Shown here: piece after piece, positions 8,113 to 16,681 of the stretch
How the letters are laid out: each line of letters begins with the position of its first letter
Numbering within the stretch: position 1 is the stretch's first letter
From: DATDCV01 sp036524155
Lineage (GTDB): Bacteria; Verrucomicrobiota; Verrucomicrobiia; Limisphaerales; UBA8199
NCBI GenBank assembly: GCA_036524155.1
Contig: DATDCV010000304.1
Location: forward strand, 1-27,425
Direction: 5' to 3'
Length of the DNA: 27,425 bases
Program-made: the position numbers and the translations under genes
The notes under the pieces: generated by a model
The model's database searches: none
Seen by the model: the letters and a program-made list of their open reading frames with translations, nothing else
Told to the model about the DNA's origin: nothing

Positions 8113-9582
8113 ATGAACGATCGCAGTCTCCCACAGCTCACTCGCCGTGCTTTCTTCAAAAACACCGGCCTGGCGGCTGGCCGCATCGCGCTGGCTTCGC
8201 TGATGTTTCCCGAGCTGTTCCGCGCCAGCGCGGCCCCGGTGAAAGCTCGCGCGCATCCGTCCCTGCCCGGCCTGCCCCATTTCGCGCCCAAAGCCCGGCA
8301 CCTGATCTACCTGTTTATGAACGGCGCGCCCTCTCAGATCGATCTCTGGGATTACAAGCCGCAGTTGAAAGAGCTGTTCGACAGCGATCTGCCGGAATCC
8401 GTCCGCAATGGTCAGCGTCTCACCACGATGACATCCGGCCAAAAGCGGTTTCCACTCGCACCCTCGATCTACAAGTTTGCGCAGCACGGGAACTGCGGCA
8501 CCTGGGTGAGCGAATTGCTGCCCCACACCGCGCAAATCGTCGACGAGCTCGCTGTCATCAGGACCGTTCACACCGAGGCGATTAATCATGACCCTGCCTC
8601 GACCTACATTCTCACCGGCAACCAGGTACCCGGAAAGCCGAGCATTGGCGCGTGGCTTTCGTACGGGCTGGGCAGCGAGGCGGATAACCTGCCGGCGTTT
8701 GTGGTGATGACTCCGCGGTGGTCGGCGAAACGCGATGCGCAGGCGCTCTATCAGCGGCTCTGGGGTTCCGGGTTCCTGCCCTCGCGCCATCAAGGCGTCG
8801 CCTTGCGCGCGAAGGGCGACCCGGTGTTGTTCCTGAACAACCCTCCTGGTGTGGATGTAGCCGCGCGTCGAACGATGCTGGACGGATTGTCCAGGCTCAA
8901 CACGTTGGCGTTCGATCGTGCCGGGGACCCTGAGATCCAGGCCCGTATCGCCCAATACGAGATGGCTTTCCGCATGCAAACCTCGATACCGGAACTTGCG
9001 GACATTTCGAATGAGCCTCAATGCGTGCTGGATCTGTACGGCCCGGAAGTCACCAAGCCCGGCACCTTCGCCGCCAGCGCGCTGCTGGCGCGGCGGCTGG
9101 TGGAACGAGGGGTGCGAGTAGTCCAATTGCTCCACCGCGAATGGGACCACCATAGCGATTTGCCTCGCGACTTGCCGTTGCAGTGCCGTGATGTCGACCA
9201 GGCGTGCAAGGGTTTGATCCTCGATTTGAAGCAACGGGGTTTGCTCGACGAGACACTCATCGTGTGGGGCGGGGAGTTCGGCCGCACGGTCTATTGCCAG
9301 GGCGAGCTCAAGCGCGACAACTACGGCCGTGATCATCACCCGCGGTGTTATACCATGTGGCTGGCGGGCGCGGGCGTCAAAGGCGGGACCGTCTACGGCG
9401 AGACCGACGACTTCAGCTATAACATCGTGCGGGATCCTGTGCACATCCGCGATTTGAACGCGACGATCCTGCACTTGATGGGCGTCGACCATAACCGGCT
9501 CACCTTCAACTTTCAGGGACTCGACCAGAAACTGACCGGCACGGAGGCGCCCGCTATCCCGGTCCAAGGCATCTTCGCGTGA
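8113..9582 (+). CDS. DUF1501 family exported protein
   Basis: This is a 489-residue DUF1501 (PF07394) protein. The N-terminus carries a twin-arginine motif, LTRRAFFKNTGLAAG (Arg11-Arg12), with a moderately hydrophobic stretch after it, so Tat export of a folded, probably metal-containing protein is likely. Family marks include HLIYLFMNGAPSQIDLWDYKP (core at 73-89), HTEAINHDPASTYILTG, RGVRVVQLLHREWDHHSD and TLIVWGGEFGRT. These resemble the metal-binding His/Asp segments of the alkaline-phosphatase/sulfatase superfamily, to which the family is thought to belong. The molecular role is unknown. The gene lies directly downstream of its usual DUF1549/DUF1553 partner in the same orientation, consistent with co-export and a shared complex or pathway. 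The start fits the Tat motif; an octamer repeat occupies the region just upstream. Confidence 0.92.
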   Translation: MNDRSLPQLTRRAFFKNTGLAAGRIALASLMFPELFRASAAPVKARAHPSLPGLPHFAPKARHLIYLFMNGAPSQIDLWDYKPQLKELFDSDLPESVRNGQRLTTMTSGQKRFPLAPSIYKFAQHGNCGTWVSELLPHTAQIVDELAVIRTVHTEAINHDPASTYILTGNQVPGKPSIGAWLSYGLGSEADNLPAFVVMTPRWSAKRDAQALYQRLWGSGFLPSRHQGVALRAKGDPVLFLNNPPGVDVAARRTMLDGLSRLNTLAFDRAGDPEIQARIAQYEMAFRMQTSIPELADISNEPQCVLDLYGPEVTKPGTFAASALLARRLVERGVRVVQLLHREWDHHSDLPRDLPLQCRDVDQACKGLILDLKQRGLLDETLIVWGGEFGRTVYCQGELKRDNYGRDHHPRCYTMWLAGAGVKGGTVYGETDDFSYNIVRDPVHIRDLNATILHLMGVDHNRLTFNFQGLDQKLTGTEAPAIPVQGIFA

Positions 9583-9665
9583 GCCTGGCGGCTATTGGGC
9601 ACTCACCCGGACGAGTGGGTCCGCCCGAGTCTGGACGTTCAGCCCGTGATCGGTAGCATGCACCC

Positions 9666-11204
9666 ATGAACCCGCCTCCGGAATTTATGGTCTTCCTCGG
9701 CAGGCTGCACGTGGTGTTGGTCCACGTGCCCATCGCGGTGATCGCTCTGCTCGCGTTGCTCGAGTGGCTGCCCCGTTATCCCAGGCTCCGTCATGCCAAC
9801 GCCAATGCCGGCATTATTTTGACGGTTTCGATCCCCGTGGCTTTGCTCACAGTCGCCTGCGGATGGCTGCTGTCGTTGTCCGGCGATTACGACGCGGGGT
9901 TGCTGCGATGGCACAAGTGGACCGGGATCACTACCGTCTCTCTTTTCGTGGGTGCCGGGCTGCTATATTGGCTCGACCTGAAGAAACCGTATCGTTTCTG
10001 CGTTTTCTCGAGTGTTGCGGTTTTAGCGCTCGCCAGCCATCTCGGCGGCTCCCTGACTCATGGGCGCGATTATCTTGTCCGTTACGCGCCGGGCCCCCTC
10101 CGCCACTGGCTCGCTCCTTCCGCAGCCTCCGGGCCGGCACCGGCCGGGCCGGTCGCTCCGGGGGAAACGCAGGTGTTTTCTGGTCTCGTTCAACCGATCC
10201 TGCAGCGGAATTGCGTCCCCTGCCATGGCCCCGAGAAGACGAAGGCCGGCTTGCGCCTGGATTCTTTCGAGAGATTGCTAAAAGGCGGCGAAGACGGCCC
10301 CGCGATCGTTCCGGGGAAATCAGCGGAAAGCCTCGCTCTCAAACGCGTTCAATTGCCAACGAGCAGCGAGGATCACATGCCGCCTGAAGGCAAACATCAG
10401 CCCAGCGCTGACGAAATCGCTCTCTTGCGGTGGTGGGTGGATGCGGGTGCCCCGACTAATAAAAACGTCCTCGAGCTCAAGCCGCCCCCGGGCATCCTTC
10501 GAATCGTGGAGGCGCAACTTGGCGCTTCTTCCCCCGCGACGGTCACGGCCACGCTGCCTTCCCCGGTGCCGCGCAACCAAGTTCTGCCCCTCGCCTCCAA
10601 GCTGGCCGATGAGCTGGGCGTCGTCATTGCCCCTCTGTCCCAGACCGAACCCTGGCTCGAATGCAATGCTTCGGTCGCCGGCACCAATTTCGGCGACGCG
10701 CAACTCTCGCAGCTCGCTCCTTTGAGGGCGAACCTCAGATGGCTCGACCTCGGTGGCACCGCGACCACGGACCGCGGCCTTTCCGAGATCGCCCGGTTGC
10801 CCAACCTCACTCGCCTGCATCTGGAACGCACCGCCGTCACCGATGACGGCTTGGGTGCTCTGGCGTCGCTCTCACAACTCGAATACCTCAACCTGTATGG
10901 CACCGTCATCAGCGACTCGGGGCTGGAACATCTGCAGCAACTCCCCCGGCTCAAACAGTTGTATGCGTGGCAGACGAAAATCAGCGCTGAAGCCGCCACC
11001 AACTTCGCCCAGGCACGGATCGATAGCACCCAGATCGCCCGCTGGCAGGAGGAGATCGCCCGGCTCAAAGCTAAAATTCAGGACGCCCATTTTCTGCTGG
11101 ATATCGGCGGCACCACCGCTCCACCCTCCGACACCAATGCCAACTCCTCCACGAATGCGCCCTCGGCTGCCGCCAGCCCTGCGAACTCAACCAAAACCCG
11201 TTGA
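9666..11204 (+). CDS. Membrane protein with cytochrome c (PSCyt1) domain and leucine-rich repeats
   Basis: This is a 512-residue protein in three parts. Residues 10-127 hold four hydrophobic helices (about 13-35, 46-70, 88-104, 112-127) resembling DUF2231-type membrane domains, with histidines at 15, 20, 83 and 125 that could ligate heme b. Residues ~168-262 are a PSCyt1 cytochrome c domain, LVQPILQRNCVPCHGPEKTK, with Cys183, Cys186, His187 and a distal Met238 in HMPP. Residues ~340-445 are about four leucine-rich repeats (LRWLDLGGTATTDRGLSEIA, LTRLHLERTAVTDDGLGAL, LEYLNLYGTVISDSGLEHL). A Thr/Ser/Ala/Asn-rich tail ends the protein. The layout suggests an electron-transfer membrane anchor with a protein-binding outer domain. 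It is 83 bp downstream of the DUF1501 gene in the same orientation, and its stop lies 11 bp before the next start. Confidence 0.87.
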   Translation: MNPPPEFMVFLGRLHVVLVHVPIAVIALLALLEWLPRYPRLRHANANAGIILTVSIPVALLTVACGWLLSLSGDYDAGLLRWHKWTGITTVSLFVGAGLLYWLDLKKPYRFCVFSSVAVLALASHLGGSLTHGRDYLVRYAPGPLRHWLAPSAASGPAPAGPVAPGETQVFSGLVQPILQRNCVPCHGPEKTKAGLRLDSFERLLKGGEDGPAIVPGKSAESLALKRVQLPTSSEDHMPPEGKHQPSADEIALLRWWVDAGAPTNKNVLELKPPPGILRIVEAQLGASSPATVTATLPSPVPRNQVLPLASKLADELGVVIAPLSQTEPWLECNASVAGTNFGDAQLSQLAPLRANLRWLDLGGTATTDRGLSEIARLPNLTRLHLERTAVTDDGLGALASLSQLEYLNLYGTVISDSGLEHLQQLPRLKQLYAWQTKISAEAATNFAQARIDSTQIARWQEEIARLKAKIQDAHFLLDIGGTTAPPSDTNANSSTNAPSAAASPANSTKTR

Positions 11205-11215
11205 GAATTCCAGCC

Positions 11216-12637
11216 ATGAGTAAGCCCATCTCAATGCCCTCGGTCAGCCACACCTTCACCATGCGGCTGACGTACCCGAACCGCATCGGCATGTTCGCCC
11301 GCGTCGTCAGCACGGTCGGCCGCCAGGGCGGAGACCTCGGCGCGGTCGATATTGTCACGCCGGATGCGAAGCTGATGACCCGCGACATCACCGTGCGCGC
11401 GCGCGACGAGGCGCACCAGGACGCGATCGTCTCCGCGGTCCGGCGACTGCCGGAGGTCAAGGTGATCAACGTATCGGACCGGGTCTTCCTCCTGCACCTC
11501 GGCGGCAAGTTGGCGATCCGCAACAAGGTCCCGCTCACGACCCGCGACACTCTTTCCATGGCTTACACTCCCGGAGTCGCGCGCGTTTGTGAAGCCATCG
11601 CGGCGGACCCGAGGAAGGTCTGGCAGCTCACGATCAAAGGCAACTCCGTCGCCGTGGTAAGCGACGGCACCGCCGTGCTTGGCCTGGGCGATATCGGCCC
11701 GGCGGGCGCGATGCCGGTCATGGAAGGCAAGGCAATGCTGTTCAAGGAATTCGGCGGGATCGATGCGTACCCGATTTGCCTGGCGACGAAAGACCCCAAT
11801 GAAATCGTCCAGGCGGTTAAGCACCTCTCAGTCGGTTTTGGCGGCATCAACCTAGAGGACATCTCGGCGCCGCGCTGTTTCGAGATCGAACACTGCCTGC
11901 GGGAGGAGCTTGATATCCCCGTGTTCCACGATGACCAGCACGGCACCGCCGTCGTCGTCCTCGCCGCCTTGCTCAACGCCCTCCGGCTCACCCGCCAGAA
12001 TCTGGCACGGCTCAAGATCGTCATTTGCGGCGCCGGCGCCGCCGGCGCCGCAGTCGCGCGAATTCTCCTGCGCGGCGGCGCGCGCGATGTTGTGGTCTGC
12101 GACCGGGAAGGCATCATTCATACGGGCAGGTTGCCCGCGCTGAACGAGAGTAAAACCTGGCTGGCGCAGAATACGAATCCCCGCAAGCTGCATGGCCGCG
12201 TGCACGACGCCCTCCGGGGCGCCAACGTCTTCATTGGCGTGTCCGGCCCCGGCACCGTCCATGCCCGGGATCTCAAACGCATGGCCCCCCGGCCAATCGT
12301 CTTCGCTCTGGCCAACCCGACCCCGGAAATCATGCCGGAAGAAGCCGCCCGCTTCGCGTACATTGTCGCGACCGGCCGCAGCGATTATCCAAACCAGATC
12401 AACAACGTGCTCGCGTTTCCCGGGATCTTCAGGGGCGCGCTCGATGTCCGCGCGCGCCAGATTACCGAGAGTATGAAGCAAGCTGCCGCCCGGGCTATCG
12501 CCGGATGCATCGCGCCGCGCGAGCTCAGCCCCGAGTATATTGTCCCCAGCGTCTTCAACCGGGAAGTCGTCCGCTGCGTCGCCCAGGCCGTCCGCCGCGC
12601 CGCCATCAAGGCCGGCGTCACCCGGAAAAAAACCTGA
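11216..12637 (+). CDS. Malic enzyme with N-terminal ACT domain
   Basis: This enzyme would oxidatively decarboxylate malate to pyruvate with NAD(P)H formation in the cytoplasm. The ATG at 11216 gives 473 residues. Residues ~13-90 form an ACT-like domain (MRLTYPNRIGMFARVVSTVG), a small-molecule sensor fold that often binds amino acids. The catalytic part has AYTPGVA with Tyr117, MEGKAMLFK with Lys172, the metal ligands Glu214/Asp215 (NLEDI) and Asp239 (VFHDDQHGT), and a Rossmann glycine motif GAGAAG (272-277). All key residues are present. The NAD/NADP preference is not clear from sequence. The short 11-bp gap from the cytochrome gene could mean co-transcription, but the functions are not obviously linked. 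No strong ribosome binding site is seen; an in-frame TTG overlaps the previous stop. Confidence 0.92.
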   Translation: MSKPISMPSVSHTFTMRLTYPNRIGMFARVVSTVGRQGGDLGAVDIVTPDAKLMTRDITVRARDEAHQDAIVSAVRRLPEVKVINVSDRVFLLHLGGKLAIRNKVPLTTRDTLSMAYTPGVARVCEAIAADPRKVWQLTIKGNSVAVVSDGTAVLGLGDIGPAGAMPVMEGKAMLFKEFGGIDAYPICLATKDPNEIVQAVKHLSVGFGGINLEDISAPRCFEIEHCLREELDIPVFHDDQHGTAVVVLAALLNALRLTRQNLARLKIVICGAGAAGAAVARILLRGGARDVVVCDREGIIHTGRLPALNESKTWLAQNTNPRKLHGRVHDALRGANVFIGVSGPGTVHARDLKRMAPRPIVFALANPTPEIMPEEAARFAYIVATGRSDYPNQINNVLAFPGIFRGALDVRARQITESMKQAAARAIAGCIAPRELSPEYIVPSVFNREVVRCVAQAVRRAAIKAGVTRKKT

Positions 12638-12691
12638 TATTTGAAATTATCGTTATCATGAGCAATCCTATTCCAATCGTGAATTTATCTT

Positions 12692-13732
12692 ATGAACCGC
12701 CGCAAGTTCTTGTGCGCCGCCGCCTCAGTCACAGCGGGGGCGTTCGCCGGAGAAACGCACTCGCATCACCACGTTGCCGAAGTCCGATTCGAGACTGCTT
12801 TGGCGGCAGACGGCGCCGTGCACGCTGACGATCCGGCGAATCCGATCATCAGCGGCAGCGGCGACTTCCGTTACCAGTATATGCCCGACAAGCTGGCGCT
12901 TCCGCCCGAAGTGAGGATGAAACACGGCCACGGGCTGTGCCACGACACCGAGGGCAATATTTACTTCACGTTCGAGTCGGAAACAGTCGAGGAGCACACA
13001 CGGTGCCTGGTGAGGTTCAGGCCGGACGGAACGGGGGCGGCGTTGCTGGGGTCCGATAACGCGCTGGCCCATGGGGTCCCTCACGGGCTCAACATTCACT
13101 TCGAGAAAGACGGGCATCCGGTTCTGTATCACGCGAACAACGACGCGACAGTTCACAAGACGACTTTGGACGGCCGGATTTTGTGGACCCAAAAGTGGTC
13201 GCCGCAGATGGGCAACTACAAACCGACGGATGCGGTGGCGCCGCCGGAGGCTGACCGGCTGTTGGTGGCGGATGGCTACGGCAGCAGCATGATTCACGCG
13301 CTGAAGACGGCGGATGGCGTTTACGCGGGAAAATCCTGGGGCGGCCTGGGTTCGGCCCACGGAGAGCTGAACTGCCCCCACGGAATCACCTTCGACCCGC
13401 GGAGAAGATTGCTGCTGACCGCCGACCGTGGCAACAAGCGGCTCGAGTATTTCACGCTGGACGGCCGCTACCACAGCACCATCGAAGCGCCCGAGATCAC
13501 CGCGCCCTGCAACGCCGATATCCGGGGCGATTACGTCCTCGTGCCCGACCTCGACGGGCCGGTTGTCATCCTGGACGGGGGCAACAAAGTCGTGTCGGTG
13601 ATCGAGCAAGCGCGGCTGCTAGGCGTTCGGGGCTTCAAGCATCCGCACGACGCGATCTGGCTGTCGAACGGCGATATCGCAATCTGCACCTGGAACCCCG
13701 GCCGGATCGCCTATTGGAAGCGGGTGGCCTGA
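12692..13732 (+). CDS. Tat-exported NHL-type beta-propeller protein
   Basis: This is a 346-residue exported protein. The N-terminus MNRRKFLCAAASVTAGAFAG matches the twin-arginine signal consensus (Arg3-Arg4, RRKFL). The mature part has repeated blades with H-G or H-D at strand starts and D-x-x-G-N/R turns: HGLCHDTEGNIYFTF, HGLNIHFEKDG, HGITFDPRRRLLLTADRGN and HDAIWLSNGDIAICTW. This is the pattern of six-bladed NHL propellers, including the metal-dependent peptidyl-amidoglycolate lyases and related sugar lactonases. A His-rich stretch (HSHHH, 23-27) follows the signal. Enzyme activity is possible but not assignable. It begins 54 bp after the malic enzyme. Its stop is only 9 bp from the stop of the convergent minus-strand gene. 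Confidence 0.8.
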   Translation: MNRRKFLCAAASVTAGAFAGETHSHHHVAEVRFETALAADGAVHADDPANPIISGSGDFRYQYMPDKLALPPEVRMKHGHGLCHDTEGNIYFTFESETVEEHTRCLVRFRPDGTGAALLGSDNALAHGVPHGLNIHFEKDGHPVLYHANNDATVHKTTLDGRILWTQKWSPQMGNYKPTDAVAPPEADRLLVADGYGSSMIHALKTADGVYAGKSWGGLGSAHGELNCPHGITFDPRRRLLLTADRGNKRLEYFTLDGRYHSTIEAPEITAPCNADIRGDYVLVPDLDGPVVILDGGNKVVSVIEQARLLGVRGFKHPHDAIWLSNGDIAICTWNPGRIAYWKRVA

Positions 13733-13734
13733 CG

Positions 13735-13750
13735 GGGCGGTTCACCGCCC
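13735..13750. terminator. Short perfect hairpin between convergent stops
   Basis: GGGCGG-TTCA-CCGCCC forms a 6-bp all-GC stem with a 4-base loop. It spans the 9-bp gap between the propeller gene and the convergent RidA-fold gene and overlaps the latter's stop codon. No T-run follows on either strand, so it may only pause or assist termination in both directions. Confidence 0.35.
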
Positions 13751-15079
13751 AAGAAAGCGTTCCGTACCGTTCGGGTTCACCGGCGTGCGGGGGGAGAACG
13801 CCACGCCTTCGATCTCCACCAACAGCTCCGGCCGGCAGACGTCCGCCAGGGCGTAGATGGTGGGCACGGCCCCGAAGCGCCGCTCGCAAACCGCCCGGCA
13901 TTTCGCATAATCCTCGTGCCGTTTGATGTAAACGCGGAGTTTGGCCATGTCCTGAAGCGAGGCTCCCGCGTTCGGCACGCCGCGCGAGCGGAAATTCTGC
14001 GGGGCAATCAGTTTTTCGATGTTGTCGATGGTCTGCTCGGTCTGTTTTCCGATATCGCCCCGATGCTGGCTTTCGGAATCGACGATGCTGGCGGTGCCGG
14101 AAACCCACGTGGTTACGTAGTCCGGGGCTACCAGCGCGATGGCGCGAGAGAATTTCGGGCTGCGGGGGGAATACCTCGCATGGTACTGGTACGCCGGGGT
14201 CTGCTGGGGGTTCTCGAGCGGCATCAAAACCAGGTCCCCGCGCTGCGTCTGCATAGCAGTGCATCCCAGGACCAGGCCGGTGCCCGAGGCGCCAATGCCC
14301 GTGCTGGCGGGATAGACCGGCCGCGGGCAATCCGCCGGCAGCAGGGAGTCATAGAACTTAATGGTTCGGTAGAAATCACAGCGCGCGCGGTTCAACTCTT
14401 TGTAGCGCTGGGTGCGGCGCTCGGACCCCGTGATCGCGCCGAGGTAGAACCAGGTCCGAACCACGGATTCAAAGCCACAGCCGGCCTGGCGGAGGGCGCA
14501 ACGCAGCTTGTCCAGCGCATCCAGGGTCTGGCGATGCAGAAGCCCGCTACTTTCACTCGACTGGATCCCTCCGCAATAAACCCAGCGCAAACCGTCGTAT
14601 TGGACGGCCATCAGATTCGGCCCGAAACGCTCGACCCGGACGGACGGACCGCCCATTGCCCAGGCCTCCATCGCCAGAGCGGCGCCGCAGCACGGGGCCT
14701 GCAAAACGAAGGTTGTCACCGGCGCTTGATCGCCGTAATGCGCCCCGAATAACCGCTCGCATTCCGGTTGGTCGGCGGCATCTCTGAGAAAAACCGTCTG
14801 GGACGTCACCAGCCGGATACCGGCCTGCTTCTTGAGAATCGCGGTTTGCGCCGTGAGAATATCGGCCAGTTGGTTCGCCAGGGATCCCCGGACTTGCGGA
14901 GCCAGCAACAATGAAAGGCGCCGCGTCCGGCCCAGGTGTACGACTGAAAAATCCGCGGGTTTGGAGGATGTCCCGAGGCGGCCGGGAATAACCAAGCGGG
15001 GCGGCGGCGATGGGTTGCCGCCGCGCGAACGCTTCAGAACATCCTGGCGCTGGCGTGCGCCCAATCCACGCGCTAACAT
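13742..15079 (-). CDS. RidA-fold protein related to chorismatases (FkbO/Hyg5/XanB2-like)
   Basis: The ATG at 15079 gives 445 residues; an in-frame TTG seven codons upstream is possible. Three RidA/YjgF-like segments are visible. The middle and C-terminal parts match the chorismatase group: VVRTWFYLGAITGSERR (207-223), RYKELNRARCDFY (225-237), PASTGIGASGTGL (258-269), LENPQQTPAYQYHARYSPRS (288-307), and a RidA-type C-terminus ADVCRPELLVEIEGVAF (412-428) with the conserved Glu. Known chorismatases hydrolyse chorismate to a dihydroxycyclohexadienoate or to 3-hydroxybenzoate plus pyruvate. The first ~60 residues are not conserved to my eye. No other aromatic-acid, xanthomonadin-type or aryl-polyene gene is in the window, so the pathway is unknown. 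It could instead be a RidA-type protein without chorismatase activity. The gene is followed upstream on the same strand by glgC, 55 bp away. Confidence 0.68.
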   Translation of the reverse strand: MLARGLGARQRQDVLKRSRGGNPSPPPRLVIPGRLGTSSKPADFSVVHLGRTRRLSLLLAPQVRGSLANQLADILTAQTAILKKQAGIRLVTSQTVFLRDAADQPECERLFGAHYGDQAPVTTFVLQAPCCGAALAMEAWAMGGPSVRVERFGPNLMAVQYDGLRWVYCGGIQSSESSGLLHRQTLDALDKLRCALRQAGCGFESVVRTWFYLGAITGSERRTQRYKELNRARCDFYRTIKFYDSLLPADCPRPVYPASTGIGASGTGLVLGCTAMQTQRGDLVLMPLENPQQTPAYQYHARYSPRSPKFSRAIALVAPDYVTTWVSGTASIVDSESQHRGDIGKQTEQTIDNIEKLIAPQNFRSRGVPNAGASLQDMAKLRVYIKRHEDYAKCRAVCERRFGAVPTIYALADVCRPELLVEIEGVAFSPRTPVNPNGTERFLGR

Positions 15080-15134
15080 AAACGGCGGGTAGTGTAGCAA
15101 AAGCGAGGGCCTACGCCAAACAATTTCGTGCCCT

Positions 15135-16460
15135 TTAAATCACCGTGTTGTGCGGCAGGATGCCGTTCTTCGGTATAATCACAATCCCGTCGCGGATGTA
15201 ATAATTCGGATGGTCGAGCTTCTCCGGCTTGCCGGCCGGCGAAATGATCACGTTGTTGCCAATGCGCGCGTTTTTATCGACGATGGTGTTTTCGATGCGG
15301 CAATTGGTGCCGATGCCAATCCGCGGCAGGCCCAGCGCCTCGTGCTCCTCGATCGAGGCTCGGGTCTCATAGTAATCGCTCCCCAGCAAAATCGCACGGT
15401 TCAGCACCGTGCCTTCCCCCACCACACAACGCAGCCCGACGATGCTGTCCTTGATCGCGGCGCGGTTGATGATGCAGCCGTCGGAAATCACCGCGTGGTC
15501 GATCGCCGCGCCGTTGACCTTGGACCCCGGCAGGAACCGTGGCCGGCTGAAGATCGGCGCGAGCATGTCGAAAAAGTTAAAACGCGGCAGCTCGCGCGTC
15601 ACGTCCAGGTTCGCCTCAAAGAAGGCCCGGATGGTTCCGATGTCCTCCCAGTACCCCTGGTACACGTAGGAAAATACCTGCCGATCCTTGATCGATTGCG
15701 GAATGATGTGCTTGCCGAAATCCGCCAGCTCGTTGTCGAGGACCCCGCCGTGGCCCGACCTTGGGAAAATGATCTCACGGCTGAACAAGTAGATGCCCAT
15801 CGACGCCAGAAAGAACTCGCCCCCGCCTTCGATGCCCAGAGCGCGATACCACGCCGGGTCCAGCCTCAGTGAGTCCTGCACCGCCCGGTCAACAGGCTTT
15901 TCAACAAACCGCGTAATCCGGCGGTCGGCATCGGTCTGCATGATCCCCAGGGAAGGAACCTGTTCCCGGCGCACCGGGATCGTTGCCACGGTGATTTCCG
16001 CCTCCGTCGCGACGTGTTGCTTGATGATGCGGCCAAAATCCATCCGGTATAACTGGTCGCCGCTCAGAATCAGCAGATAATCCCAATCATGGTTTCGGAT
16101 GTGGATCCTGTTCTTCCGCACCGCGTCCGCGGTGCCCTGGTACCAGGAGGTGTCCGCATAGGTCTGCTCCGCGGCGAGGATTTCGACAAACCCCCCCGTG
16201 AAATGATCGAACTTGTAGGACTGGGAAATGTGGCGGTGCAGCGACGCCGAGTTGAATTGGGTCAATAGGTAAATGCGCCGCAGCTTCGAGTTGATGCAGT
16301 TGGAGATGGGCACATCCACCAGGCGGTATTTCCCGGCCAGCGGGACCGCCGGCTTTGATCGCTCCTTGGTGAGCGGAAATAGCCGCGTGCCCTGCCCGCC
16401 ACCCATGATGATTGACAGCACGTTGCTCTCGTTTACCGACTGCCGGCCCGTCTGTGACAT
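15135..16460 (-). CDS. glgC: Glucose-1-phosphate adenylyltransferase
   Basis: This enzyme makes ADP-glucose from ATP and glucose-1-phosphate, the committed step of bacterial glycogen synthesis. The 441-residue length is normal. Residues 19-38 hold the nucleotide-binding signature MGGGQGTRLFPLTKERSKPA, followed by GKYRLVDVPISNCINSKLR. ILSGDQLYRMDF holds the metal-binding Asp region and FVEKPVD and GIYLFSREI are further family blocks. The C-terminal ~140 residues show hexapeptide-like repeats (VISDGCIINRAAIKDSIVGL, NCRIENTIVDKNARIGNNV) of the left-handed beta helix that carries allosteric sites. All expected blocks are present. No other glycogen gene is adjacent. The 221 bp upstream contain no gene and presumably the promoter; the only AT-rich patch is TAATAT at about 16471-16477, too weak to call. 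Confidence 0.96.
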   Translation of the reverse strand: MSQTGRQSVNESNVLSIIMGGGQGTRLFPLTKERSKPAVPLAGKYRLVDVPISNCINSKLRRIYLLTQFNSASLHRHISQSYKFDHFTGGFVEILAAEQTYADTSWYQGTADAVRKNRIHIRNHDWDYLLILSGDQLYRMDFGRIIKQHVATEAEITVATIPVRREQVPSLGIMQTDADRRITRFVEKPVDRAVQDSLRLDPAWYRALGIEGGGEFFLASMGIYLFSREIIFPRSGHGGVLDNELADFGKHIIPQSIKDRQVFSYVYQGYWEDIGTIRAFFEANLDVTRELPRFNFFDMLAPIFSRPRFLPGSKVNGAAIDHAVISDGCIINRAAIKDSIVGLRCVVGEGTVLNRAILLGSDYYETRASIEEHEALGLPRIGIGTNCRIENTIVDKNARIGNNVIISPAGKPEKLDHPNYYIRDGIVIIPKNGILPHNTVI

Positions 16461-16681
16461 AAAGCGCGCCTGTATATTAGATGCTTGCCTGTGGCCCTAT
16501 TTAACCGCTCAACCGCAGCTTCTGCAAGCGCGGAAGCGACTCAAAAATCAATGAACAACGCCGCTTCATGAAACGACCCGCCACAAGGGCCTTCCTGGCA
16601 CCGAGGATGAAACCAGCCAGACGACGGATTCGCGGTTATGCGCTGGTTGCCCGATGAACTATCGCCTGCACCCGGTTCCCG

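Noticed and set aside
8080..9567. A 495-codon open frame on the minus strand opposite the DUF1501 gene.
   Set aside because: It is antisense to a clear family member over its whole length; long antisense frames arise from high GC at third positions. Its translation shows no domain, and no start context supports it.
9583..9665. A weak stem CACTC/GAGTG after the DUF1501 gene as a terminator.
   Set aside because: The stem is five bases long with no T-run, and the next gene in the same direction follows closely.
12031..12062. A repetitive GCCGGCGCC stretch that looks like a palindromic site.
   Set aside because: It encodes the Rossmann glycine/alanine motif of malic enzyme and is explained by codon use.
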